Source: Enterobacteriaceae bacterium 4M9
Lineage (GTDB): Bacteria; Pseudomonadota; Gammaproteobacteria; Enterobacterales; Enterobacteriaceae
DNA length: 64,000 nt
Assembly (NCBI GenBank): GCA_010092695.1
Contig: JAADJJ010000001.1
Span: 3,906,001-3,970,000, forward strand
Reading direction: 5' to 3'
Shown: positions 35,735 through 43,937 of the stretch, piece after piece
Layout: each line of letters begins with the position of its first letter
Numbering within the stretch: the stretch's first letter is position 1
Notes under the pieces: model-generated
The model's database searches: none
Told to the model about the DNA's origin: nothing
What the model saw: only the letters and a program-made list of their open reading frames with translations
Made by a program: the position numbers and the translations under genes

Positions 35735-36979
35735 TTATTTCACTGACTGTGCCGGTACCAGCACTGCTTTATTACTGGATGCCAGGTACGTAGCCACCAC
35801 GACGCCTACGCCCAACAGCGCCAGAATAAATCCCGTCATCCCCTGCCATCCCATGGAATGGAAGACAAAGCCATTAACGAAACCAATAACCGAACCGCCC
35901 ATATAGTAAAAGAACAAATATAATGCTACAGCCTGGCCTCGTGCATGCGCCGCATTTTTACTGACCCAACTTAACCCGATGGAATGGCATCCAAAGAAGC
36001 ATCCTGTAAATATAACGGCGCCAATGATGAAGGTAATGACACTCGAGGTCAGCGTCAGCAGCATTCCCAGCGCCATCACCAGGAACAGAACACGAAGGAC
36101 TTTCATGGCACCGTATTTCGCAGCAAACCTGCCCGCTTGCGGTGCAGTAAAGAAACTCAGGGCAAAACTGAAAGACAGCAAGCCAGCATTTGACGGTGAA
36201 ATATGGAACGGCTCTCCTTTGAGGAAGAAAGCCAGATAGTTGTACAGCGAAGTAAATACACCAAAGATAATGAAGCTAATAACAAATGCCAGTGCCAGAT
36301 TTTTGTTTTTAAAATGTGACGCTGCGCCCTTCATCACACGCATAACGTTAAGCGTTTGTGTAGGGGTAAAGTTTTTCGATGCAGGCAGCAGGAAGTTTAC
36401 CAGGATAGCAACCGCTATCAGGCTTAAGGCAAAACCGTAAAAGATAGTATTAATTGAAATATGCTCAATGAGCTGACTGGCAATAATACGTCCAGACATT
36501 CCCCCCATTGAGTTACCGAAGACAAAATAACCCGTTACAACACCAGCAACAACCGGTGCCACCTCCTCACTAATATAGGCTGTTGCCGCCGCTGCGATAC
36601 CACTCAACGCAAGACCAATAACGGCACGTAAAGCAACCAACATAGCCCAGGATTCTACCAGCGGACATAACAGGGTAAGAATACCACCTAACCACAATGA
36701 GACGATAATTAAGCGTTTGCGGCCATAATGGTCGGATAATGTTCCGGTAAACAATAAGCCAATAGCAAGCAATGCCGTTTCTGCTGAGAGAATAATGCTT
36801 ACCTGGCTAACAGGTACATCATACTCCACTGCCAGTATGGGCAATAGCGGCTGAATAAAAAACAATGAGGCTAACTCGGCAAGCCCTGACAATGCCAACG
36901 CCAGTATAACGCGAATATAATTACCGACCTTCACCCCATCAGGATTTTTTAAATCATCTTGAGTACTCGTTATAGCCAT
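35735..36979 (-). CDS. MFS transporter, YnfM-like
   Basis: A 414-residue, twelve-helix major-facilitator protein. The signature loop after helix 2 is GTLSDHYGRKRLIIVS. Other conserved pieces are FIQPLLPILAVEYDV and LSGIAAAATAYISEEV, resembling E. coli YnfM, whose substrate is not established. It is the second gene of the operon, between the isomerase and the FAH-type gene. It may import or export a carboxylate, alongside the DASS carrier at the other end. An 82-base gap separates it from the FAH gene. Confidence 0.85.
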   Translation of the reverse strand: MAITSTQDDLKNPDGVKVGNYIRVILALALSGLAELASLFFIQPLLPILAVEYDVPVSQVSIILSAETALLAIGLLFTGTLSDHYGRKRLIIVSLWLGGILTLLCPLVESWAMLVALRAVIGLALSGIAAAATAYISEEVAPVVAGVVTGYFVFGNSMGGMSGRIIASQLIEHISINTIFYGFALSLIAVAILVNFLLPASKNFTPTQTLNVMRVMKGAASHFKNKNLALAFVISFIIFGVFTSLYNYLAFFLKGEPFHISPSNAGLLSFSFALSFFTAPQAGRFAAKYGAMKVLRVLFLVMALGMLLTLTSSVITFIIGAVIFTGCFFGCHSIGLSWVSKNAAHARGQAVALYLFFYYMGGSVIGFVNGFVFHSMGWQGMTGFILALLGVGVVVATYLASSNKAVLVPAQSVK

Positions 36980-37066
36980 AATATCCTCGACATTATATTT
37001 TGGGTACAGAATTACGCAGCTCGCATGAGCTAAAATTTATTAGTCGATTAAAAAAACTGGCAGTAT

Positions 37067-38155
37067 CTAAATAGTTTCAGACAAGACATTTTCTGGCACA
37101 CAAACAACGCCTTCAAATAGCTTGCGTGAGGTGCGAATAACCGCCGCACGCGTTTTTTCAATATCGTCCCCCTCCTTGAGTAAGGAAACTGAAATCTTTC
37201 CGCTTGGATGTTCAATATTGATAATATTGGTATATAAATCTTTAGGCCTGTCAGCGATAATTTTCTGCGCGACGGAGCCATCAATAAGGGTGGCCGTAGC
37301 AATACCGATGGAACCCGTAATGGCCAAAGACTTATGACAGTTATGCGGCATAAAGTAACGCACTCTGATTGTGCCTCCCTTTTGTGCCTCACTGAGCAGA
37401 ACCGGTTTGGGGATAACTTTTGAGGAAACATCGCCCAGACCCATTGCCGCACCCGCTACACGGCGGATATTTTCCAGCCTGCCCATGAATTGTCGGTCAG
37501 CTTCCAGCTGTGCCGGTGACTCGCCGCCTGTTTTGCCCATGTGCTTTGCATTAATTAACACCATCGGCATTGCCATGTCGATGCACGTGACTTCAATACC
37601 ATCGATTACATCTGTCACGCTCCCGGTAGGAAGCAATTTACCTGTCTTTGAGCCAGCGGAATTAAGAAATGTCAGGCCAATGGGGGCAGCATAACCAGGC
37701 ACGCCATCAATTTGAGTCTCGCCGTCATAACTTACCTGGTAATCAGGCGTTTGTACTTCAGCCTCAACCCGTGTGCCCGTATTAAGATTACGAATACGCA
37801 CTGTCGTCACCGGGTTTTGTGCTTTAACAAGCCCTTTTTCAATAGCAAACGGACCAACAGCGCACAGCATGTTCCCACAGTTAGGCGTCGTATCGACGCG
37901 TTGTTCATTAACCATGACTTGTGCAAATAAGTAATCAACATCCGCATCGGGGCTGTCGGAAGGGCTGACTATCGCCACTTTACTGGTTTGCGGACTTCCA
38001 CCGCCAATACCATCAATTTCAAGTTCATGGCCCGCCCCCATTAATCTGAGCAATACGGCATCACGCTCACGGACATTCTGCGGCAAATCACTCGCCAGAA
38101 TGACGGGGCCCTTGGAAGTACCACCACGCATTAATACGCAAGGAATCTTCAACAT
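37067..38155 (-). CDS. PrpF-family isomerase/tautomerase, YbhH-like
   Basis: A 362-residue protein of the PrpF family (diaminopimelate-epimerase fold), strongly resembling E. coli YbhH and also similar to GalD, 4-oxalomesaconate tautomerase. The catalytic pair of PrpF is conserved as Lys59 (QTSKVAIV) and Cys93 (PNCGNML); the opening MRGGTSKG and the EIDGIGGG segment are also intact. PrpF proteins move a double bond in aconitate-like tricarboxylates, for example cis/trans isomerisation of 2-methylaconitate. As first gene of an operon with aconitase and citrate lyase, trans-aconitate isomerisation is the best guess. The start MLKIPCVLM matches YbhH; an ATG four codons earlier is possible. Confidence 0.87.
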   Translation of the reverse strand: MLKIPCVLMRGGTSKGPVILASDLPQNVRERDAVLLRLMGAGHELEIDGIGGGSPQTSKVAIVSPSDSPDADVDYLFAQVMVNEQRVDTTPNCGNMLCAVGPFAIEKGLVKAQNPVTTVRIRNLNTGTRVEAEVQTPDYQVSYDGETQIDGVPGYAAPIGLTFLNSAGSKTGKLLPTGSVTDVIDGIEVTCIDMAMPMVLINAKHMGKTGGESPAQLEADRQFMGRLENIRRVAGAAMGLGDVSSKVIPKPVLLSEAQKGGTIRVRYFMPHNCHKSLAITGSIGIATATLIDGSVAQKIIADRPKDLYTNIINIEHPSGKISVSLLKEGDDIEKTRAAVIRTSRKLFEGVVCVPENVLSETI

Positions 38156-38312
38156 TTTGTTTCTCATTTCGCGTTGTATTCAGAACGCTTGAAGGATTCC
38201 ATAACCCTACCGATAACTCTAATGTCAAAAAACGAAGCATTAATACGATTTGCGCATAAATCAACCTTCGGTTAGTGTGGCACCAGGGAGCGAGTGAACA
38301 AAGGAGAGTGTC
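38156..38312. promoter_or_regulatory. Divergent promoter region of the tricarboxylate operon and its LysR regulator
   Basis: An AT-rich spacer of about 150 bases between the PrpF-type gene and the divergent LysR gene, the classic position for LysR-type operators. Several T-N11-A candidates exist, none decisive. AAGGAGAG before 38313 is the LysR ribosome-binding site. Confidence 0.45.
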
Positions 38313-39239
38313 ATGCAGCATGAACTACAAGGTATTCAGGCTTTTGTAAAAATTGCGGAAATCGGCTGCTTTACAAGGGCGTCGCAATTTCTTCACATAT
38401 CGCAACCCGCGTTAACACGCCGAATAAAAAAGCTTGAACAGAGTCTGGGCGCCATATTGTTTGAACGCTCGACGCGAAGCATTAAACTGACGACTGTAGG
38501 GCGGGAATTTTTACCTAAGGCAAAGAATTTAATCGATTTTTATGAAAGCTCAATTTTAAGTATCAAGGAGATGGCCACGCATCAGACTGGCGTGATTACG
38601 CTGTCATGCCTGCCGACAGCGGCATTCTATTTCCTTCCTTCTGTCCTCAAAGATTTTAACAATCACTATCCCAATATCCGTATCCGTATTCTTGAACACA
38701 GTGCCAGTGACTGTCTTGACGCCGTTTTAAACGGCGATGCAGATTTCGGTATAAATATGATTAACATCACACATCCCAATATCGATTTTGCTCCACTGGT
38801 GAATGAACCTTTTGTATTAGCCTGCCGTCGTGACCATGAACTGGCACAAAAACCACTGGTGACCTGGGAAGATCTGGCTAATTTAAAACTTATCGGTGTC
38901 AGACGTTCAAGCGGTAACCGATCGTTAATCGATCAGGCTTTGGAACATGTACAGTGGAAACCCAACTGGTTTTATGAAGTCCGTCATTTATCAACATCAC
39001 TTGGCATGGTAGAAGCAGGACTGGGCGTTGCCGTTGTCCCCAGCCTGGCAATGCCAACCGATGAACACCACATACTGATAAGCCGTCCTCTTATCGAGCC
39101 CGTTATACGACGTACCTTAGGGCTTGTGCAACGACGAGAAACCACCCTGAGTCCCGCTGCAGAAAAATTCAGGGAAAGACTTCTACAACTTTGGTCTCAT
39201 GAAAAGAGCAGTCCGTGGGTAGGCAAATTCACGCAATGA
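38313..39239 (+). CDS. LysR-type regulator, divergent from the tricarboxylate operon
   Basis: A 308-residue LysR protein: winged helix-turn-helix in residues about 4-62 (ASQFLHISQPALTRRIKKLEQ) and a periplasmic-binding-protein-like effector domain in about 92-295. Its divergent placement beside a twelve-gene catabolic operon suggests it activates that operon in response to a pathway substrate, replacing the CitAB two-component system of classical citrate fermentation. The effector is unknown; an aconitate isomer or citrate is plausible. Confidence 0.9.
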   Translation: MQHELQGIQAFVKIAEIGCFTRASQFLHISQPALTRRIKKLEQSLGAILFERSTRSIKLTTVGREFLPKAKNLIDFYESSILSIKEMATHQTGVITLSCLPTAAFYFLPSVLKDFNNHYPNIRIRILEHSASDCLDAVLNGDADFGINMINITHPNIDFAPLVNEPFVLACRRDHELAQKPLVTWEDLANLKLIGVRRSSGNRSLIDQALEHVQWKPNWFYEVRHLSTSLGMVEAGLGVAVVPSLAMPTDEHHILISRPLIEPVIRRTLGLVQRRETTLSPAAEKFRERLLQLWSHEKSSPWVGKFTQ

Positions 39240-39425
39240 TGAAGTCTGCATCACAGTGGGGTTGATAGCAGCCAAGTGTCCGGGGCCTTTCATGATTATC
39301 GCTGGGAAGCATGATGACGATGATGGAGGAAAACTATCACCGGGAAAGGACGTGAGTTAAGAAGCGAGAAATATGAGCCGGAATGGAACATCAACAATAC
39401 GAAGAGTTTGCTGGAGCGTAAGCAT

Positions 39426-39459
39426 GAAAAAGGCCCACGTTGTAAAACAACGCGGGCCT
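39426..39459 (-). terminator. Terminator after tRNA-Asp
   Basis: On the minus strand AGGCCCGCGTTG / CAACGTGGGCCT forms a 12-base stem (one mismatch) around TTTTA and is followed by TTTTTC, seven bases past the tRNA CCA end. Confidence 0.85.
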
Positions 39460-39465
39460 GAATAG

Positions 39466-39542
39466 TGGCGGAACGGACGGGACTCGAACCCGCGACCCCC
39501 TGCGTGACAGGCAGGTATTCTAACCAACTGAACTACCGCTCC
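39466..39542 (-). tRNA. aspV: tRNA-Asp (anticodon GTC)
   Basis: A 77-base cloverleaf starting GGAGCGGTAGTTCAGTTGG, with CCTGTCACG as anticodon loop, GGTTCGAGTCC as T-loop and encoded CCA. It follows dnaQ, as aspV does in E. coli, where the neighbouring region is a variable insertion site. An identical tRNA-Asp ends the rRNA operon at 46.8 kb. Confidence 0.98.
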
Positions 39543-39642
39543 ACTGCTCCCTCGTGGGGAGCGAGGCGAATATTACGAGTTGGCCCGCAGACCGTCAACG
39601 CTTTTTTCCAGAAAATTAAACCGTTTGTCTGAAAATTCGCCG

Positions 39643-40377
39643 TCAGGCGCGCCAGAGGCAGCTGCCGCCTTTTTTCTGTACTAAATCAAGGCGCGATTCG
39701 TGGTTCATTAACTCTTCATCGCTCGCCGCAATCACCCGCAGCGACGATGCCCGACGCTCCACGCGCTGAATAGCGTTGGCGTCCCCTGCTGAACGCTGTG
39801 CATCGCCTTCCATTGCAAACGTCATGGACGTTTGCCCGCCGGTCATTGTCAGGTATACATCAGCCAGAATCTGGGCATCGAGCAATGCCCCGTGCAATGT
39901 ACGCTTGCTGTTATCGATTTCGTAGCGTGAGCACAGCGCATCAAGGCTGTTACGCTTGCCGGGGAACATTTTACGCGCCAGCGCCAGGCTGTCGGTGACC
40001 TTACAGAAGGTGTTGGTTTTGGGAATGTCGCGTTTGAGCATCCCAAACTCATAGTCCATAAAGCCGATATCAAACGAGGCGTTATGGATGACAAGCTCAG
40101 CACCGTGGATGTACTCCAGAAAATCATCCACGATCTCGGCAAACGTCGGCTGATAGAGCAAAAACTCGTCGGAAATACCGTGTACGCCAAACGCTTCCGG
40201 ATCCACCAGCCGATCGGGCTTGATGTAGACGTGGAAGTTATTGCCGGTCAGACGGCGGTTAATCACCTCCACCGCACCGATTTCAATAATGCGATGCCCC
40301 TCATAATGGGCACCTATCTGGTTCATACCGGTGGTTTCGGTATCGAGGACGATCTGTCGTGTAATTGCAGTGCTCAT
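39643..40377 (-). CDS. dnaQ: DNA polymerase III epsilon subunit (3'-5' proofreading exonuclease)
   Basis: A 244-residue DEDDh exonuclease (E. coli 243). Asp12 and Glu14 in LDTETTGMN form ExoI; NASFDIGFMDYE gives ExoII; HGALLDAQILADVY gives the ExoIII His and Asp. The C-terminal tail binds the alpha subunit. It is divergent from rnhA with 52 bases between the starts, so the promoters overlap, as in E. coli. Confidence 0.98.
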   Translation of the reverse strand: MSTAITRQIVLDTETTGMNQIGAHYEGHRIIEIGAVEVINRRLTGNNFHVYIKPDRLVDPEAFGVHGISDEFLLYQPTFAEIVDDFLEYIHGAELVIHNASFDIGFMDYEFGMLKRDIPKTNTFCKVTDSLALARKMFPGKRNSLDALCSRYEIDNSKRTLHGALLDAQILADVYLTMTGGQTSMTFAMEGDAQRSAGDANAIQRVERRASSLRVIAASDEELMNHESRLDLVQKKGGSCLWRA

Positions 40378-40429
40378 AGCGCTCGTTTATGTCAGACTTG
40401 GCGTTTTCAACAGAGGAAGTCTACCAGAG

Positions 40430-40894
40430 ATGCGTAAACAGGTAGAAATTTTCACCGACGGCTCTTGCCTGGGCAATCCCGGCCCTGGCGGCTACGGTGC
40501 CATTATGCGCTATAAGCAGCACGAAAAAACCTTCAGCGCCGGCTACCGGCTTACGACCAATAATCGCATGGAACTGATGGCAGCCATTGTGGCGCTGGAA
40601 GCACTGCGCGAGCACTGTGACGTGGTACTCAGTACCGACAGCCAGTACGTGCGCCAGGGCATTACGCAATGGATCCACAACTGGAAAAAACGCGGCTGGA
40701 AAACAGCGAGCAAAGAGCCGGTAAAAAATGTCGACCTCTGGCAGCGGCTGGACGCAGCGCTTAGCCAACATCAGATTAGCTGGGAATGGGTTAAAGGCCA
40801 CTCCGGGCATATCGAAAACGAACGCTGTGACGAACTGGCGCGCAGCGCCGCCGCTAATCCTTCTCTGGATGACGTGGGTTACCAGGCAAGCTGA
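40430..40894 (+). CDS. rnhA: Ribonuclease HI
   Basis: A 154-residue RNase HI (E. coli 155) that cleaves RNA in RNA-DNA hybrids. Active-site residues Asp10, Glu48 and Asp70 are in IFTDGSCLGNPG, NRMELMAA and LSTDSQYV; the final Asp is in ERCDELAR. The start MRKQVEIFTDG follows GAGGAAG. Its 3' end overlaps convergent yafS by 41 bases. Confidence 0.98.
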   Translation: MRKQVEIFTDGSCLGNPGPGGYGAIMRYKQHEKTFSAGYRLTTNNRMELMAAIVALEALREHCDVVLSTDSQYVRQGITQWIHNWKKRGWKTASKEPVKNVDLWQRLDAALSQHQISWEWVKGHSGHIENERCDELARSAAANPSLDDVGYQAS

Positions 40895-41609
40895 TACGCA
40901 TCCGGCACTGGCGGGTTGCCCCAACAGCGGACCGGAGTTGAGTTTTCTCTGTTCTTCTTTTTTGCGGATTTAACGTAAGCGGCACAGTACGCTTGCGCGC
41001 CACGATAAGCTGCATACAGCCCAGCGCCGGAAGGTGCGTACTCAACAGCCTGCCGCCCTGCCTGTGCCACGGCAGCACCTGAAAGCGGCTATGGTGCAGT
41101 ACCTCAAAATTGAGCAGTGACAGCCAGTCAAGCAGGCGCATCAACGTGAACATGCGACTATTGTAGGGCACGCGTCGGCGCTGAAAAGGGGTGAGTTTAC
41201 CAAGACCAAGTACACTCATCGGATTAAAGCTGCTCAGAATCAGCCAGCCATCATCTATTAATACGCGGTCGGCCTCGCGCAGCAGACGGTGTGGGTCCGT
41301 GCACCAGGGCAGCGTATGGGCCAGCAGGCAGGCATCAATGGAGTCAGGCGCGAACGGCAGATACAGCGGGTCAGCCACAACCTGTAGCCTTTCTCCTTGT
41401 AACGCAACGTTAACCTGGTGTGAAATGGCGCAGGCGTCGGTATCAATTTCGCCGCTCAGGTTGCCGACTTTCAGCAAATGAAACCCAAACATTTTGCCCA
41501 GCCACGGACGTAACTGACGCTCCAGCGCATCGCGATAGTATTCGCCCCAGGGCAGTTCTGCCCAGTGTCGCGGCGCAGTATGTGTGTCAGGTATCCTTGC
41601 CGGTTTCAT
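40854..41609 (-). CDS. yafS: SAM-dependent methyltransferase-like protein YafS
   Basis: A 251-residue class I methyltransferase-fold protein, slightly longer than E. coli YafS (240). Visible pieces are YGFHLLKVGNLS-type motif I, ADPLYLPFAPDSIDACLLAHTLPWC and LREADRVLIDDGWLILSSFNP. Substrate is unknown. The ATG giving MKPARIPDTH matches E. coli. The extra C-terminal residues reach across the rnhA stop. It is divergent from gloB. Confidence 0.92.
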   Translation of the reverse strand: MKPARIPDTHTAPRHWAELPWGEYYRDALERQLRPWLGKMFGFHLLKVGNLSGEIDTDACAISHQVNVALQGERLQVVADPLYLPFAPDSIDACLLAHTLPWCTDPHRLLREADRVLIDDGWLILSSFNPMSVLGLGKLTPFQRRRVPYNSRMFTLMRLLDWLSLLNFEVLHHSRFQVLPWHRQGGRLLSTHLPALGCMQLIVARKRTVPLTLNPQKRRTEKTQLRSAVGATRQCRMRISLPGNPRHPEKD

Positions 41610-41642
41610 CACAACCTTCTGTCAATCAATGAGAGGTGTTCT

Positions 41643-42398
41643 ATGAATCTTACCAGTATTCCCGCTTTTACGGACAACTACATCTGGGTGTTGAGTGACA
41701 AAGCGGGAAAATGCCTGATTGTCGATCCGGGCGATGCCGCACCTGTGCTGAAAAAGATAGCAGAAGAGTGCTGGCAACCGGTGGCTATTTTACTGACGCA
41801 CCATCATCACGATCATGTTGGCGGCGTAAGTGAACTGGTGAAGACATTCCCGGATATTGCGGTCTATGGCCCGCAAGAAACGCGCAACAAAGGAGCTACA
41901 CACATTGTTGGCGATGGCGATAACGTGAATCTGCTCGGCCTTGAGTTTGAGATTTTCGCGACACCTGGTCACACCCTTGGGCATATCAGTTGGTATACCA
42001 CGCCCTGGCTTTTCTGCGGCGACACGCTGTTCTCTGGTGGTTGCGGACGGCTTTTTGAAGGCACGGCCCAGCAGATGTATGAGTCATTTCAGCGACTTAA
42101 CCAACTTCCGGCAGAAACGTTAATTTGTTGTGCGCATGAGTACACACTCAGCAATTTAACCTTTGCTTTGAGTATCCTTCCGGCAAACCCGGACTTAAAT
42201 GAGTATTTCCTTAAAGTTAAAGAGTTACGAGCAAAAAACCACTCAACATTACCTTCCACACTGGCAATTGAGCGCAAAATAAATATTTTCTTCCTCACAG
42301 AAAATTCTGATTTAATTAGGAAAATTCCAAATGAAATAAAATTGCAACACCCTGAAGGCCGTTTTGCATGGCTGAGGACAAATAAGGATAACTTCTGA
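41643..42398 (+). CDS. gloB: Hydroxyacylglutathione hydrolase (glyoxalase II)
   Basis: A 251-residue metallo-beta-lactamase-fold enzyme, the same length as in E. coli, that releases lactate from S-lactoylglutathione in methylglyoxal detoxification. The binuclear metal motif is LTHHHHDHVGG (His53, His55, Asp57, His58), with further ligands in TPGHTLGH, FCGDTLF and CAHEYT. The last 70 codons look more AT-rich than the rest, but the ending EGRFAWLRTNKDNF is typical. Confidence 0.98.
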   Translation: MNLTSIPAFTDNYIWVLSDKAGKCLIVDPGDAAPVLKKIAEECWQPVAILLTHHHHDHVGGVSELVKTFPDIAVYGPQETRNKGATHIVGDGDNVNLLGLEFEIFATPGHTLGHISWYTTPWLFCGDTLFSGGCGRLFEGTAQQMYESFQRLNQLPAETLICCAHEYTLSNLTFALSILPANPDLNEYFLKVKELRAKNHSTLPSTLAIERKINIFFLTENSDLIRKIPNEIKLQHPEGRFAWLRTNKDNF

Positions 42399-42469
42399 GT
42401 TTTCTGACTTGTGTCTTTACGGGTTCGACTGTATGATTGCTCGTCTTTTAAGCAACTATTGACACACAC

Positions 42470-43888
42470 ATGAAGGCAAAAGCGATGATTCTCGCCTCTG
42501 TCTTGCTGGTGGGTTGCCAGGCATCGAAAGATGACAGCAACGTTCAACAGCATGCACAGAGCCTTTCTGCAGCTGGTCAAGGTGAAGCAGGTAAGTATAC
42601 GGGTCGAGCGACCTCGGCTCGTTGGCTGGACAATAGTCTGGCTCTCGAGCAGGATCAGGATCTGTGGAACTTCATTAGCGACGAGCTGAAGATGGGCATT
42701 CCGGAAAATACCCGGATTCGCGAACAAAAACAAAAGTATTTAAAAAACAAGAGCTATCTCCACGATGTGACCGTAAGGGCTGAGCCCTATATGTACTGGA
42801 TTGCCGGTCAGGTGAAGAAACGGAACATGCCAATGGAATTGGTACTTCTACCCATAGTGGAGAGCGCTTTTGATCCCCATGCGACGTCTGCTCGTAGTGC
42901 CGCTGGCATCTGGCAGATTATACCGAGCACGGGGCGCAACTACGGCTTGCAGCAAACCAGTACTTACGATGCGCGCCGCGACGTTGTCGCGTCAACCACC
43001 GCAGCACTGAACATTATGCAGCGCCTGAACCGCATGTTTGATGGTGACTGGCTGTTGACCGTTGCCGCTTATAACAGTGGCGAAGGCCGTGTGATGAAGG
43101 CAGTAAAAGCGAACAAAGCGCAGGGTAAACCTGCTGACTTCTGGTCGCTGTCTCTGCCGACGGAAACACAGCTTTATATCCCGAAAATGCTGGCGCTGAG
43201 CGATATCTTCAAAAATCACCAGCGTTATGGCGTGCGTATGCCAACCGCAGATGAAAGCCGTGCGTTAGCGCGTGTGGAAGTCAATAACCCGGTCGCGATG
43301 ACGCAACTCGCTGATATGGCCGGTATACCGGTTAATAAGCTGAAGACGTATAACGCAGGTTATAAGGGTTCAGTACTGGGTAAAAGTGGTCCGCAATACG
43401 TGATGGTGCCGAAAAAGCATGTCGATCGTCTGCGTACTTCACTGGCTTCTGGCGACTTTGACGCTGTGGATTCCGGTATTCTGGCTGAAAGCGACGTTAT
43501 GCAGGCTCAGCCTGTTGTCAGCCGCACGGCCAGCGTAAGCAGCTATACGGTTCGCTCTGGCGATACGCTGTCTACCATCGCCGCGCGCAATAAGGTGAGC
43601 ACGAAGGACATTCAGCGCTGGAATAATTTACGCGGTGCGAGCATCAAACCGGGCCAGAAGCTGAAAATGAGCGCTGCCGGCAACAGCAGCACACAGCTTG
43701 CCAGCAACCGCAACAGTGACAGCAGCATCACCTATCGCGTACGAAAAGGTGATTCGCTCTCCAGCATTGCGAAGCGTCATGGGGTGAAGATTAAAGATCT
43801 GGAGCGCTGGAACAGCGATACAGGCAATCTGAAGCCAGGCGATCAGCTGACGGTGATTGTGAAAAACGCCAGTAATTCCAATAGCTAA
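42470..43888 (+). CDS. mltD: Membrane-bound lytic murein transglycosylase D
   Basis: A 472-residue lipoprotein (E. coli 452). The lipobox is LLVGC with lipidated Cys16. The family-1 transglycosylase domain holds the catalytic glutamate in LLPIVESAFDPHATS and then AAGIWQIIPSTGR and VAAYNSGEGRV. Two LysM repeats follow, beginning near SSYTVRSGDTLSTIA and ITYRVRKGDSLSSIA. It cuts glycan strands with 1,6-anhydro ends. The terminator overlaps the 3' end of convergent yafD. Confidence 0.97.
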   Translation: MKAKAMILASVLLVGCQASKDDSNVQQHAQSLSAAGQGEAGKYTGRATSARWLDNSLALEQDQDLWNFISDELKMGIPENTRIREQKQKYLKNKSYLHDVTVRAEPYMYWIAGQVKKRNMPMELVLLPIVESAFDPHATSARSAAGIWQIIPSTGRNYGLQQTSTYDARRDVVASTTAALNIMQRLNRMFDGDWLLTVAAYNSGEGRVMKAVKANKAQGKPADFWSLSLPTETQLYIPKMLALSDIFKNHQRYGVRMPTADESRALARVEVNNPVAMTQLADMAGIPVNKLKTYNAGYKGSVLGKSGPQYVMVPKKHVDRLRTSLASGDFDAVDSGILAESDVMQAQPVVSRTASVSSYTVRSGDTLSTIAARNKVSTKDIQRWNNLRGASIKPGQKLKMSAAGNSSTQLASNRNSDSSITYRVRKGDSLSSIAKRHGVKIKDLERWNSDTGNLKPGDQLTVIVKNASNSNS

Positions 43889-43909
43889 TTAGCGGAATGC
43901 TGAAATATG

Positions 43910-43937
43910 AAAGGCACCCTCAGGGTGCCTTTTTTAA
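43910..43937 (+). terminator. Rho-independent terminator after mltD
   Basis: AAGGCACCCT / AGGGTGCCTT with a tight loop and a following T-run. The yafD stop codon (43920-43922, minus strand) lies in the middle of this hairpin. Confidence 0.88.

Noticed and set aside
39240..39425. Possible remnant of a transposase or integrase beside tRNA-Asp
   Set aside because: Translations in the frames I checked give only short stretches without recognisable motifs. No inverted repeats or target duplications were seen.
17443..39465. Genomic island with attachment sites at tRNA-Asp
   Set aside because: No second copy of the tRNA 3' end exists at the other border and no integrase was found, so a mobile element was not called.
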